Source: JAMDEO01 sp963775295
GTDB taxonomy: Bacteria > Actinomycetota > Thermoleophilia > RBG-16-64-13
Direction: 5' to 3'
DNA: 64,000 nucleotides
NCBI GenBank assembly: GCA_963775295.1
Contig: CAVZIK010000006.1
Location: 1,674,001-1,738,000, forward strand
Part shown: positions 35,869 through 44,600 of the stretch, one piece after another
How positions within the stretch are numbered: the stretch's first letter is position 1
Layout: each line of letters begins with the position of its first letter
Notes under the pieces: model-generated
Told to the model about the DNA's origin: nothing
Seen by the model: only the letters and a program-made list of their open reading frames with translations
The model's database searches: none
Program-made: the position numbers and the translations under genes

Positions 35869-36504
35869 GTGACCAACAAAGCCTATACAGACGGCACCAT
35901 TCAGGCCTATCTCGACAAACTGGCCGGAGCATCCCCCGAGCCCGGCGGCGGCAGTGTAGCCGCCCTGGTCGGTGCTCTCGGCGCAGCGTTGGTGACCATG
36001 GTGGCAGACCTTACGCTTGGCAAAGAGAAGTACGCCGGCGTCCGAGACCAAATAGCGGAGATCAAGGTCGAGGCCGAGGAATTGCGCGGGCGGCTGGGAG
36101 AGATGGTCACGCTCGACGCTCAGGCGTATGGAGCTGTGGCTACGGCCATGCAGCTGCCCAAGGCCACCGAAATCGAGAAGGCCGCGCGTGAAGCCGCGCT
36201 TCAAGCGGCCTTGCAGGCGGCGGCAACCGTGCCGCTCCAGGTGGCCGAAGCGGCGGTCGAGGTTGCGCGCCTTTCCCTCCCGGCGGCTGAACTCGGTAAC
36301 ACCAACGCCGTGACCGATGCGGGTGTGGCGGTGATCCTGGCCGACGCGGCCGCCCAGAGCGCCGCGCTCAACGTCAAGATCAACGTGAAATGGATCGCGG
36401 ATGAGGAGTTCAACAGGGTCACCTGGAGGCTCATCGAGGCGATCCTGAGCGAAGCCGCTTCGCTGAGAGACGGCGTCCTCGCCCTCACCTATGGCAAGCT
36501 CTAG
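35869..36504 (+). CDS. fchA: Methenyltetrahydrofolate cyclohydrolase (FchA, FTCD-C type)
   Basis: 211 residues of the formiminotransferase-cyclodeaminase C-terminal family, an all-helical dimer. The opening YLDKLAGASPEPGGGSVAAL is diagnostic; LPAAELGNTNAVTDAGVAVI comes later. FchA interconverts 10-formyl-THF and 5,10-methenyl-THF. GTG start with AGGAG upstream. Its presence beside a FolD that lacks the cyclohydrolase lysine suggests the two reactions are split between these proteins. Confidence 0.95.
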   Translation: MTNKAYTDGTIQAYLDKLAGASPEPGGGSVAALVGALGAALVTMVADLTLGKEKYAGVRDQIAEIKVEAEELRGRLGEMVTLDAQAYGAVATAMQLPKATEIEKAAREAALQAALQAAATVPLQVAEAAVEVARLSLPAAELGNTNAVTDAGVAVILADAAAQSAALNVKINVKWIADEEFNRVTWRLIEAILSEAASLRDGVLALTYGKL

Positions 36505-36534
36505 ACAAGACGCAATCGCACAGAAGGGGTACTC

Positions 36535-37503
36535 GTGGGAGCCACAATAATCGACGGAAAAGCAATTGCCGCCGAGCTGCGCGTCGAACTGGCCAAGCAG
36601 CTTGAGGAACTCAAAGCCAAAGGCGCCCAACCGGGCATCGCTACTCTTCTTGTGGGCGAGGACTTCGGCGCGGGCATGTATCGCGGAGCGGTTGAGAAGT
36701 TCTGTGGCGAGATGGGCCTCGGATATCGGAACGAGTCTCTGCCCGCCGACGCGACCGAAGAGCAGGTCGTCGGTGTGGTCGAGGATCTCAACCGCGATCC
36801 TGCGGTTTCGGGCATCCTCCCTCTACGGCCTTTCCCTGCGCACATCTCGGACTCGGTGGTCATCAACTCCATCCGTGTGGACAAGGACGTGGATTGCTTC
36901 CATCCATTCAACATGGGCAAGCTCACCTTGGGTGAGCCCACCTTCCCGCCGGCGACTCCCGCGGCTTGCATGGAACTGCTCGAACGCCACCTGACCGCTC
37001 AGGGCCTCGACGTATCCGATGCCCTCGAGGGAGCCGAAGTCTGTGTGGTCGGTCACTCCAACATTGTGGGCAAGCCGTTGGCGCTGCTCCTGCTCAACCG
37101 CAACGCCACTGTCACGGTGACGCACGTCTTCACCTCGAACAGAGGCAATCTGGAGAAACACACCAAGTCTGCCGACTATCTGGTCGTTGCGGCGGGCGTG
37201 CCTCAACTTATCGGCCCGGCTCAGATTAAAGAGGGCGCGGTGGTGTTGGACGTGGGCATCAACCGAGTGGTGGTCTGTCCGGCGTGCGGAGCCATAAACA
37301 GGGGCAAGAAGAACCCGTGCCGCGCTTGTGGCGCCGACTTGGCGGAAGCCCAGAACAAGACCGTCGGAGACGTGGATTTCGACGCGGTGTCCGAGACGGC
37401 AAGCGCCATTACTCCCGTACCTGGTGGGGTGGGCGCCGTCACCAATATGATGTTGGCCCGCAACACCCTGCGCGCCGCTCAGCTGCAACTCGAGAAGAAA
37501 TGA
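36535..37503 (+). CDS. folD: Methylene-THF dehydrogenase (FolD) with zinc-ribbon insert, likely monofunctional
   Basis: 322 residues against about 285 usual. FolD features: TLLVGEDFGAGMY, VDKDVDCFHPFN, VGHSNIVGKPLALLL, VLDVGINRV and ITPVPGGVGAVT. Three oddities. The Y-x-x-x-K of the active site is Tyr49-RGA-Val53, so the lysine needed for cyclohydrolase activity is gone. The Gln of GILVQLPLP is lost (GILPLRPFP). After GINRV about 28 residues are inserted with Cys248, 251, 262 and 265 (CPACG and CRACG), a zinc-ribbon or small cluster site, where a short loop before GDVDF is normal. It should oxidise methylene-THF while FchA does the hydrolysis. The insert may bind a partner or metal; unknown. 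GTG start. Confidence 0.94.
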   Translation: MGATIIDGKAIAAELRVELAKQLEELKAKGAQPGIATLLVGEDFGAGMYRGAVEKFCGEMGLGYRNESLPADATEEQVVGVVEDLNRDPAVSGILPLRPFPAHISDSVVINSIRVDKDVDCFHPFNMGKLTLGEPTFPPATPAACMELLERHLTAQGLDVSDALEGAEVCVVGHSNIVGKPLALLLLNRNATVTVTHVFTSNRGNLEKHTKSADYLVVAAGVPQLIGPAQIKEGAVVLDVGINRVVVCPACGAINRGKKNPCRACGADLAEAQNKTVGDVDFDAVSETASAITPVPGGVGAVTNMMLARNTLRAAQLQLEKK

Positions 37504-37541
37504 CACCGGGGACCTCGGTCCCCAGGGGAAGGTAGGACAAG

Positions 37542-38219
37542 TTGATCATCTCTCAGAAGAAGCCCTTTGAAGAGATCGTCGAGGATCTCGAAGGCGATAC
37601 AAAGATAGTCATCCTCGGTTGTGGGGAGTGTGCCACGGCGACACGGACGGGCGGCGAGCCCGAAGTAGCCGACATGAAGGCCAAACTCGAAGAGGCCGGC
37701 AAAGAGGTCGTCTTCACAGACATTGTCCACACCGGGTGCCACGAGCTCGACGTAAAGCGCATTCTGCGGCAGAACAAGGAAGCGGTGGACAAGGCCGATG
37801 CCTTTCTCGTGCTGTCCTGCGGCGCCGGCACTCAGGCCTGTCGTGCGGCGACCGACAAACACGTCGTGCCCGGTTGCGACCCGCTGTTCCTAGGCAACAT
37901 CCAGCGCTCCATGGACTTCGCCGAGAAGTGCTCTCACTGCGGCGCCTGTGTCATCGACGACTATGGGGCCATCTGTCCGGTCACCCGTTGCGCCAAAGGC
38001 TTGCTCAACGGTCCGTGCGGAGGCACCAGCCACGGCAAGTGCGAAGTCGATCCGGAGATGGACTGCGCATGGGTGCTCATCCACAACCAGCTAAAGAAAG
38101 AGGGCCGGGAAGACAAGCGCACCAAGACGCACGAGCCGAAGGATTGGGGAGTCATCCGCCGCCCGGGAGCGGTCGTGGAGCGCGGAGCCGACAAGCTTAA
38201 GATGGGGAGCGAAAAGTAA
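37542..38219 (+). CDS. metV: MetV-type zinc/iron-sulfur partner of methylene-THF reductase
   Basis: 225 residues of the MTHFR C-terminal/MetV family. Cysteine-rich: LGCGECATATRTGG, SCGAGTQACRAA, CSHCGACVIDDYG, ICPVTRCAKGLLNGPCGGTSHG. These bind Zn and probably an [4Fe-4S] cluster and are needed for MetF in acetogens. A charged C-terminal tail of about 45 residues follows. TTG start. Its stop shares a base with the metF start (TAATG), so the subunits are translationally coupled. Confidence 0.94.
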   Translation: MIISQKKPFEEIVEDLEGDTKIVILGCGECATATRTGGEPEVADMKAKLEEAGKEVVFTDIVHTGCHELDVKRILRQNKEAVDKADAFLVLSCGAGTQACRAATDKHVVPGCDPLFLGNIQRSMDFAEKCSHCGACVIDDYGAICPVTRCAKGLLNGPCGGTSHGKCEVDPEMDCAWVLIHNQLKKEGREDKRTKTHEPKDWGVIRRPGAVVERGADKLKMGSEK

Positions 38220-39121
38220 TGGGGACCTACCGCGACGCCTGCAACGCCGGTAACTTCGTCGTATCGGGCGAGATAGGCCCGCCCAAGGGCACCAATGTCG
38301 CCACCATGTTGCATCATATCGACCTGCTGAAAGGCATGGTCGACGGCCTCAATGTGACCGACAATCAGAGTGCGGTAATGCGCCTCGGGTCCCTGGCCGT
38401 TTCCGGCGAGATCGTACGCCGCGGCGGCGATCCGATCTTTCAGACCACCTGTCGGGACCGTAACCGCCTGGGCCTGCAGTCCGATCTGCTGTCCGCGGCG
38501 TTCCTTGGTATCACCAACGTCTTGTGCCTCACGGGCGACCATCCTGTCGTGGGCGACCACAAGCAGGCCAAGGGTGTGTTCGACTTCGACTCCGTCCATC
38601 TCATCCAGTGCTGTAAGAAGATGAACGGGGGCCACGACTGGGCCGGTAACGAACTCGACGGCGGAACCGACTTCTTTGTCGGCGCGGTCGTCACACCGGA
38701 AGCCGATCCCCTTGAGCCGCAGATGTACAAGTTCGCCCGGAAAGTCGAGGCCGGAGCCGATTTCTTCCAGACCCAAGCCGTGTACGACATGGACAACTTC
38801 CAGCGCTTCATGGATCAGGCCAGGGAGATCACGGCGGGTACCAAGGCTAAGATCATGGCCGGACTAGTGATTCTCACCGGAGTGGGCATGGCCAAGTACA
38901 TGAACCGGGCCGTCCCGGGCATTTTCGTTCCCGACGCCCTATTGGAAGAACTGGGGAGCGTTCCGAAAGAGGAGCAGATGCACAAGGGCATGGAGATTGC
39001 TGCTAGGCACATCCGTTTCCTGCGCGATAACGCAGTGTGCGATGGGGTTCACATCATGGCCATCGGCAAGGAGGAGATCGTTCCCGAGATCCTCGAAATG
39101 GCCGGGATGGCGGGATCGTGA
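38219..39121 (+). CDS. metF: Methylenetetrahydrofolate reductase, MetF subunit
   Basis: 300-residue TIM-barrel flavoprotein interconverting 5,10-methylene-THF and 5-methyl-THF. Visible family segments: VVSGEIGPPKGTN with the N-terminal Glu, LNVTDNQSAVMRLG, NVLCLTGDHPVVGDH, VGAVVTPEADPLEPQ and GADFFQTQAVYDMDNF. There is no fused regulatory domain, as in bacterial MetF. It is sandwiched between metV and lpdA with 1- and 4-base overlaps, implying a complex. In this island it would run as the methyl-THF oxidising step. Confidence 0.96.
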   Translation: MGTYRDACNAGNFVVSGEIGPPKGTNVATMLHHIDLLKGMVDGLNVTDNQSAVMRLGSLAVSGEIVRRGGDPIFQTTCRDRNRLGLQSDLLSAAFLGITNVLCLTGDHPVVGDHKQAKGVFDFDSVHLIQCCKKMNGGHDWAGNELDGGTDFFVGAVVTPEADPLEPQMYKFARKVEAGADFFQTQAVYDMDNFQRFMDQAREITAGTKAKIMAGLVILTGVGMAKYMNRAVPGIFVPDALLEELGSVPKEEQMHKGMEIAARHIRFLRDNAVCDGVHIMAIGKEEIVPEILEMAGMAGS

Positions 39122-40527
39122 CTCAGGAATCCGTTGGATCGTCCTTGAGGATCGTCGTTCTAGGAGGCGGCCCCGGCGGATATGTGGCCGCGCTGAGAGC
39201 GGCCCGTCACGGTGCGCAGGTCACCCTGGTGGAGCGGGACCTTTTGGGGGGAACGTGCCTCAACCGCGGCTGTATCCCCACCAAGGCGTTGCTCGCCAGC
39301 ACCAGCGCTCTGGCTCAGGCTCGGGCGGGTGAGGAGTTCGGCTTTGAGATCAGCGGCGACGTGCGGCCCGACTTGGCGCGCATGATGGCGCGCAAGGATC
39401 GCGTGGTCACTCAGTTGCGCGACGGTGTCGAGGGACTTCTCAAGAAGGCGAAAGTGGACCTCATCCGGGGCGCCGGCCGGCTGGGCGAGGGTCTCACGCT
39501 CTCAGTAGATACCGGGTCGGAAGTGCGGACGGTCGAGGCTGACAAAATAATCATCGCCACCGGGTCCGAGCCGGCGCTTCTGCCGATGTTCGATTTCGGC
39601 CACCCAGCAGTCTTAACTTCTACCTCAGCTTTATTGTTAGAGAAGATACCCGAGACGCTGCTCATAGTCGGTGCCGGCGTTATCGGGTGCGAGTTCGCAT
39701 CGATTTTCGCCGAGCTTGGGACCAAGATCACCATGGTCGAGATGCTGCCGCAGATGCTTCCCCTGGAGGACAAACGAATAGCCAAGCAGTTCCAAGGTGT
39801 CTATCGCAAGCGGGGGATTGAAGTTCTTCTGAAGACCAAGGTGGAGAGCATCGAGGAATACGCCGAAGACCACGTTGTCGCCCGCTTGTCCGATGGTTCC
39901 CAGCTGTCGGTCGAAAAGATACTCATATCGGTAGGTCGCAGTCCGAACAGTTCCGGAATCGGCCTCAAAGCCGCGGGCGTGCAGACGGACGCGAGGGGCT
40001 ACGTGGTGGTCGACGATCACCTTCTGACCAGCGTCCCGAACATCTACGCCATCGGCGATGTGAACGGCGGGATGATGCTTGCTCACGTGGCTTCGTACGA
40101 GGCTTTTGTCGCTGTCGACAACTGCCTTGGGATGGAGCGGCTCCGCGACCTTCGCTCCACGCCGTCGTGCACCTACTCACATCCTGAAGTGGCAAGTGTG
40201 GGGCTGAATGAGGAGCAGGCTTTGGAGAACGGCTATCAGCCTGTGACTGGGACCTACAGGTTCTCAGCGCTGGGCAAGGCGCTTGCCATGGGCGAAGACG
40301 TGGGCTACGTTCAATTGGTGGCGGACAAAGAGACCGATCTGGTTCTCGGAGCCAATATGATGGGGCCGCACGTGACCGACATCATCCACGAGGTGGCGGT
40401 CGCGGTGCAGAATGGGCTCACCGCGAGCCAGTTGGGCGAGACCATTCACGCCCATCCCACTATCGCCGAGGCCTTGATGGAAGCGGCCCACGACGTACAT
40501 GGGGAGTCAGTGCACGTAGCACGCTAA
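39118..40527 (+). CDS. lpdA: Dihydrolipoyl dehydrogenase-like flavoprotein
   Basis: 469-residue disulfide oxidoreductase. FAD site GGGPGGYVAALRAA, redox pair GGTCLNRGCIPTKAL, NAD site VGAGVIGCEFASIF, second FAD motif IYAIGDVNGGMML and the C-terminal catalytic HAHPTIAEAL. The GTG at 39118 overlaps the metF stop (GTGA); family homology starts just after it. No glycine-cleavage H, P or T gene and no 2-oxoacid dehydrogenase E1/E2 gene is here, so its partner may be MetVF or another complex. lpdA genes are also found in acetogen methyl-branch clusters. Confidence 0.95.
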   Translation: MTQESVGSSLRIVVLGGGPGGYVAALRAARHGAQVTLVERDLLGGTCLNRGCIPTKALLASTSALAQARAGEEFGFEISGDVRPDLARMMARKDRVVTQLRDGVEGLLKKAKVDLIRGAGRLGEGLTLSVDTGSEVRTVEADKIIIATGSEPALLPMFDFGHPAVLTSTSALLLEKIPETLLIVGAGVIGCEFASIFAELGTKITMVEMLPQMLPLEDKRIAKQFQGVYRKRGIEVLLKTKVESIEEYAEDHVVARLSDGSQLSVEKILISVGRSPNSSGIGLKAAGVQTDARGYVVVDDHLLTSVPNIYAIGDVNGGMMLAHVASYEAFVAVDNCLGMERLRDLRSTPSCTYSHPEVASVGLNEEQALENGYQPVTGTYRFSALGKALAMGEDVGYVQLVADKETDLVLGANMMGPHVTDIIHEVAVAVQNGLTASQLGETIHAHPTIAEALMEAAHDVHGESVHVAR

Positions 40528-40684
40528 ACCTAAGGACGAGGCGGGGATCGGGTAATCACGTTCCTGGAGGATCGGAATGGAGGAAAGAGGAGGCCGGAGG
40601 TAGGTGGGAGTGAGCCGCACCGAAAAGCTGCGCGGGTGGAAAAGACCATTGGATTGTGGATGACGTGCTTCCAAGGAGACCAAC

Positions 40685-41314
40685 ATGCATGAACTAGTAG
40701 AAGCCATGGCCAATATGAAAGAGACCGATGCCCTGCGCATCGTGGATGAGATGCTGGAAAAGGGAGAAGACCCCGCCCACATCCTTGATCTCTCTTCAGA
40801 AGCCATGCAGGTGGTGGGCGAACGCTACCAGGAAGGCAGTTACTTCCTGCCCGAGCTCATCATGAGCGGGGAGATGCTGAGAAAGATCGGCGAGATCCTA
40901 AAACCCAGGCTCGCCGCCAAGCAAGACCAGACCAAGAAGCTGGGCACCGTGGTCCTTGGCACCGTACGAGGCGACATCCACGACATCGGCAAAGACATCG
41001 TCGGGTTCATGCTCGAGGTCAACGGGTTTAACGTGATCGATCTCGGTATCGACCAACCCGAAGAAGCCTTCGTCCAAGCGGTCAAAGACAACTCTCCCCA
41101 GGTCCTTGCCCTCTCCGGATTCCTCTCTGTGGCCTTTGACTCCATGAAGTCCACCATCGAGCAGGTGGAAGCCGCCGGACTCCGGCAGGGCATGAAGGTC
41201 ATCATCGGTGGCGGGCAGATGGACGACACCGTGCGCAAGTACACCGGAGCCGATGCCTATGGCGATGACGCCATGGCTGCTGTGGCTTTCGCCAAAGAAG
41301 CGGTGGGGGTCTAG
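40685..41314 (+). CDS. Corrinoid (methyltransferase-associated) protein 2
   Basis: 209-residue MtaC/MtbC/MtvC-type protein. N-terminal helical cap (LDLSSEAMQVVGERYQ, LPELIMSGEMLRKI), then the B12 domain with GTVRGDIHDIGKDIVG (cobalt-ligating His), LALSGFLSVAFDSM and IIGGGQMDDTV. Strong AAGGAG ribosome site. The 157-base gap from lpdA shows no gene. It is 2 bases before the UroD-like methyltransferase, which probably methylates it. It is clearly related to the corrinoid protein at 32559-33224 but distinct. Confidence 0.95.
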   Translation: MHELVEAMANMKETDALRIVDEMLEKGEDPAHILDLSSEAMQVVGERYQEGSYFLPELIMSGEMLRKIGEILKPRLAAKQDQTKKLGTVVLGTVRGDIHDIGKDIVGFMLEVNGFNVIDLGIDQPEEAFVQAVKDNSPQVLALSGFLSVAFDSMKSTIEQVEAAGLRQGMKVIIGGGQMDDTVRKYTGADAYGDDAMAAVAFAKEAVGV

Positions 41315-41316
41315 AG

Positions 41317-42651
41317 ATGGCAGAGAAACCCTGGGCGTCCCTGACCCCGGAAGAGAAACGCGCCGTTCGCATCGAGCGCTGGCGCAACCCCGGCATCGCC
41401 TTTGCCTCTCCTCAGGCTGAAGCGGATTTCAAAGCGCGGGTGGACAGGATCCTTGCGGCCATCAACCTTGAGAAGGCGGATCGCGTCCCGGTCCGTCTCA
41501 ACACGGGATTCTGGCCGGCGAAGAGCGCGGGCATGACTGCGTACGAAGCAATGAGTGACCCCGCCCGCGCGGCCAAGGCGTGGAAGGAATTCAACCTCAA
41601 GTTCCAACCTGATACCTCGGTGGATCCAGTCCATAACACCGTTCCAAGCTCGATGTTCGAGTCCATCGAGTACAACCTGTACGCCTGGCCGGGCCACGGC
41701 GTCTCCAAAGAATCCAGCTACCAGTACAACGAGAAAGAATGGATGCTCCCCGAGGAGTATGACCACCTCATCTCCGACCCCTCGGACTACATGCTGCGGA
41801 CCTATCTGCCCCGGACGGTCGGTGCTTTCGCCGGCTTTGGCAAGTTGTCTTCGCTGTTCGACTTCATCGAGCTCCCCTTCGTCTCCGGCAATATCGGTGG
41901 CTGGGGCACGCCGGAGATGGCGGCGGGGCTGCAGAAGCTGGCCGACGCGGCCAAGTCACTGGGCGAGTGGGGTAAGACGGTCTTCCCCGCGATGGGCGAG
42001 GTGGCGAGCCTGGGATTCCCGGGCTACGCATGCTGCGGCACCAAGGCTCCCTTCGACATCCTGGGCGACACCCTGCGCGGCACCAAGGGCGTCATCATGG
42101 ACATGTTCCGCTACCCCGACAAAGTTCTCGCTGCGTGCGAGCGCCTGGTTCAGGTCGCGGTGGACTGGCCTTTGAAGAGGCCGGGGACTCTGCCCACACC
42201 CGTGGTGTTTATTCCGCTGCACAAGGGCGCCGACGGCTTCATGAGCGACGAACAGTTCCACAAGTTCTACTGGCCGACATTGCGCAAGCTGCTGCTCGGT
42301 CTCATCGATGAGGGCATGATCCCCTTCCTGTTTGCCGAGGGGCGCTACAACACTCGCCTCGAGGCGATTATGGATCTGCCCAAGGCGAGCACCATCTGGC
42401 TGTTCGACCAGTCCGATATGGCCCGCGCCAAGAAGACGATTGGCACCGTGGCCTGTATCGAGGGCAACATGCCGCTTTCGCTCCTCCATGCGGGGACAAA
42501 GGAAGAAGTGATCGCGCACACGCGCGAGATCATCGACGTCGCGGCTGACGGCGGCGGCTTCATCTTCGATATCGGCGCAGTGGCAGATGAGGGCAACGAC
42601 GACCGACTGCTGACGATGGTCCAGACCGTCAAGGAATACGGCGTCTATTGA
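41317..42651 (+). CDS. UroD-like corrinoid methyltransferase
   Basis: 444 residues of the uroporphyrinogen decarboxylase superfamily, which includes the MtaA/MtbA and MtvB-type methyltransferases. An N-terminal segment (RVDRILAAINLEKADRVPV) matches the usual opening, and FIPLHKGADGFMSDEQFHKFYWP is a shared motif. At the site where MtaA has the zinc HxC motif, this protein reads FLFAEGRYNTRLE, so HxC is absent; Cys in TVACIEGNMPLSLL is kept. It probably takes a methyl group from an O- or N-methyl substrate to corrinoid protein 2. The substrate is not known. Confidence 0.87.
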   Translation: MAEKPWASLTPEEKRAVRIERWRNPGIAFASPQAEADFKARVDRILAAINLEKADRVPVRLNTGFWPAKSAGMTAYEAMSDPARAAKAWKEFNLKFQPDTSVDPVHNTVPSSMFESIEYNLYAWPGHGVSKESSYQYNEKEWMLPEEYDHLISDPSDYMLRTYLPRTVGAFAGFGKLSSLFDFIELPFVSGNIGGWGTPEMAAGLQKLADAAKSLGEWGKTVFPAMGEVASLGFPGYACCGTKAPFDILGDTLRGTKGVIMDMFRYPDKVLAACERLVQVAVDWPLKRPGTLPTPVVFIPLHKGADGFMSDEQFHKFYWPTLRKLLLGLIDEGMIPFLFAEGRYNTRLEAIMDLPKASTIWLFDQSDMARAKKTIGTVACIEGNMPLSLLHAGTKEEVIAHTREIIDVAADGGGFIFDIGAVADEGNDDRLLTMVQTVKEYGVY

Positions 42652-42739
42652 TCCATTCGCTGCGAACCGAGCGACCGGGCTGGCCGGGGCGGACTCGCCC
42701 CGGCCGTATCCAATCTTGGTCTTGGAAGGGGACGGTCAC

Positions 42740-43522
42740 ATGGCGGACACGGTGATCCTCGCTTGCGAGATGATCGAGGACGAGGTCAATCTCGCCCTGA
42801 AGGCGGTCCCGGCGGAGCGCCGCCCCAGCGTGGTCTGGGTAGAGAGCGGGCTGCACGACTACCCTCAGCGTCTCCAGGAGGCCTTGCAGCACCTGGTCGA
42901 TCTTCTCGACGAAAGCGCGCGAACTGGAAAGGCGGCGTTGCTGCCCTCGGTGAAGCCGGGCCGCGGGTCGGCGGACACGCGGCGGATCAACGTGCAGGTT
43001 GGGCCGGTCTCCGAGATCATGCTTGCCCTTGGCTTCTGCGGCAAGGGGCTGCAGGGGCTGGTCTCGCAGAACATGACTATCGTGTTTCCTCGGGTGGACG
43101 ATTGCGTTTCGCTCTTCCTTAACCCGGGTTGCGCGCGCGAGGCGATTCCGAGAGACACGCGCAGCTACTACCTCACGGGCGGGTGGTTCAGACATAACAG
43201 CTCGCTCAATGAGGCCTTCGAGGATTGGGTGGAGCGGTATGGCCCCGAAAGAGCGGCTTCGTTGCGAAAGGCCATGTTTCACGGATACGAACGAGTGAGC
43301 CTCATAGACACTCGCGCGTACGAGGTCGACGAGTTCTTGGAGCAGAGTAACGAATACGCTGCGGAACTCGGCCTCGAACACGTCATAGTGCCCGGGTCGG
43401 TGCAGCTTCTGGAGAAGCTGTTTCGCAGGGATTGGAACAGCGAGATCGTCGTGGTTCCCTCGGGGGAGGCTATCGGCTTCACTCACCTATTTACCGTCGA
43501 TGCCTGTCTGCCGGAGGGCTGA
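42740..43522 (+). CDS. DUF1638 family protein
   Basis: 260-residue protein with DUF1638 landmarks: VILACEMIEDEV, VWVESGLHDYPQRLQEALQ, LALGFCGKGLQGL, FPRVDDCVSLFL and SYYLTGGWF. Conserved Cys and His residues suggest a metal or cofactor site. DUF1638 genes recur beside corrinoid methyltransferases, and this one sits between the UroD-like enzyme and MtgA, but no reaction is established. ATG at 42740 has GGAAGGGGA upstream, so I use it over the in-frame GTG at 42716. Confidence 0.88.
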   Translation: MADTVILACEMIEDEVNLALKAVPAERRPSVVWVESGLHDYPQRLQEALQHLVDLLDESARTGKAALLPSVKPGRGSADTRRINVQVGPVSEIMLALGFCGKGLQGLVSQNMTIVFPRVDDCVSLFLNPGCAREAIPRDTRSYYLTGGWFRHNSSLNEAFEDWVERYGPERAASLRKAMFHGYERVSLIDTRAYEVDEFLEQSNEYAAELGLEHVIVPGSVQLLEKLFRRDWNSEIVVVPSGEAIGFTHLFTVDACLPEG

Positions 43523-43577
43523 TCGGCTCGCCACAACCGTAACTAGTCGTAAGATTCACAGGAAGGAACCCAGGAGC

Positions 43578-44432
43578 ATGGAGACACGAGTAACTAGCGG
43601 CAGTCGCGAAGTGATCATCGGAGGGGGCCGACCCACCATTCTCATCGGCGAGCGCATCAACCCCACCGGCAAGAAGCGGCTGGCCGAAGCTCTCCGCGCG
43701 GGCGACCTGAGCGTAGTGCGCGAGGAAGCCTTGGCGCAGGTGGCGGCGGGGGCTGACATCCTCGACGTCAATGTCGGCGCGACGGGTGTCGACGAGTTGG
43801 AGATGCTCCCTCGTGCGGTTCAGGCCGTGGCAGAAGTGGTGGACGTGCCCCTCTGCATCGACAGCCGCAAGGTCAAGGCGTTGGCTGCGGCTCTCGCGGT
43901 CTGCCCGGGCCGGCCTATCGTCAACTCGGTCACAGGCGAGGAAGCGTCGCTCGAGGAGATTCTCCCGCTTGTGAAAGAGTACGGGCTACCGGTGATCGGC
44001 CTCACGCTCGATGAGAAAGGTATCCCGGCCGAGGCGTCCGCTCGTCTGGAGATCGCTTACAAGATTATCGAGCGAGCGGAAGCCGCGGGGATCCCGCGCG
44101 AAGATGTCATCATCGACACGCTTACCCTATCGCTGGGCGCCAATGTCAAAGCCGGACTCAGTACTCTGGAGGCCACTAGACGGGTGAAAGAGGAACTGGG
44201 CGTCAACCAGACCCAGGGATGTAGCAATATCTCGCATGGCTTGCCCAACCGTCCTGTGCTGACCGGGGCCTACCTGGCTTTGGCCATCGAAGCCGGACTC
44301 ACCTGCCCGACGGTGGACGTTGCGCTCGTGCGCTTGGCCGTGCTTTCGGCCGACCTCGTATTGGGGCGCGACAATTACGCGATGCGCTTTATCTCGGCCT
44401 TCAGGGAACAACAGAAAGCCGCGGGTGAATAG
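43578..44432 (+). CDS. mtgA: Methyl-THF:corrinoid protein methyltransferase (MtgA/AcsE-like)
   Basis: 284-residue pterin-binding TIM barrel of the DHPS/MeTr family. IGERINPTGKKRLAEAL, ADILDVNVGATGVDE, LCIDSRKVKALAAAL and NSVTGEEASLEEILP are the pterin-site signatures; GVNQTQGCSNISHGLPNR closes the barrel. It moves a methyl group between corrinoid protein and THF, linking the demethylase to metF. ATG at 43578 is preceded by GGAAGGA and CAGGAG. MtgA is the glycine-betaine pathway name; the sequence alone does not fix the methyl donor. Confidence 0.93.
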   Translation: METRVTSGSREVIIGGGRPTILIGERINPTGKKRLAEALRAGDLSVVREEALAQVAAGADILDVNVGATGVDELEMLPRAVQAVAEVVDVPLCIDSRKVKALAAALAVCPGRPIVNSVTGEEASLEEILPLVKEYGLPVIGLTLDEKGIPAEASARLEIAYKIIERAEAAGIPREDVIIDTLTLSLGANVKAGLSTLEATRRVKEELGVNQTQGCSNISHGLPNRPVLTGAYLALAIEAGLTCPTVDVALVRLAVLSADLVLGRDNYAMRFISAFREQQKAAGE

Positions 44433-44573
44433 GGATCGGTGACGTTCTCGACGGCGGTCGGCTGCCGAGGAGGCCGAACAGACCGTCCCGAATCGGTCAT
44501 GGAGTGATATGTTATGCAGGTAAGGCAATTATGCTCGCGCCCGACGGAATTGAATGAAAATCTATAACACGGT

Positions 44574-44600
44574 GCATAGGAAGAGGCTTCCTATGCCTTT
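44574..44600. terminator. Hairpin after the methyltransferase genes
   Basis: GCATAGGAAG and CTTCCTATGC form a perfect 10-bp stem around AGG, followed by CTTTGAT. It lies in the 320-base gap between mtgA and the ABC importer and could end the methyltransferase transcript. The tail is only weakly T-rich. The rest of the gap shows no gene; an AT-rich patch near 44640-44665 may hold the importer's promoter. Confidence 0.5.

Noticed and set aside
40528..40684. Cobalamin riboswitch or small RNA before corrinoid protein 2
   Set aside because: G-rich sequence without a B12 box or consistent long stem; nothing to support a call.
41317..42651. True uroporphyrinogen decarboxylase (hemE)
   Set aside because: The protein is about 100 residues longer than HemE, lacks its N-terminal substrate motif, and sits 2 bases after a corrinoid protein.
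34165..44432. Full Wood-Ljungdahl (acetogenesis) cluster
   Set aside because: Only methyl-branch genes are present; no acsA-D or cooS-like sequence occurs in the window.
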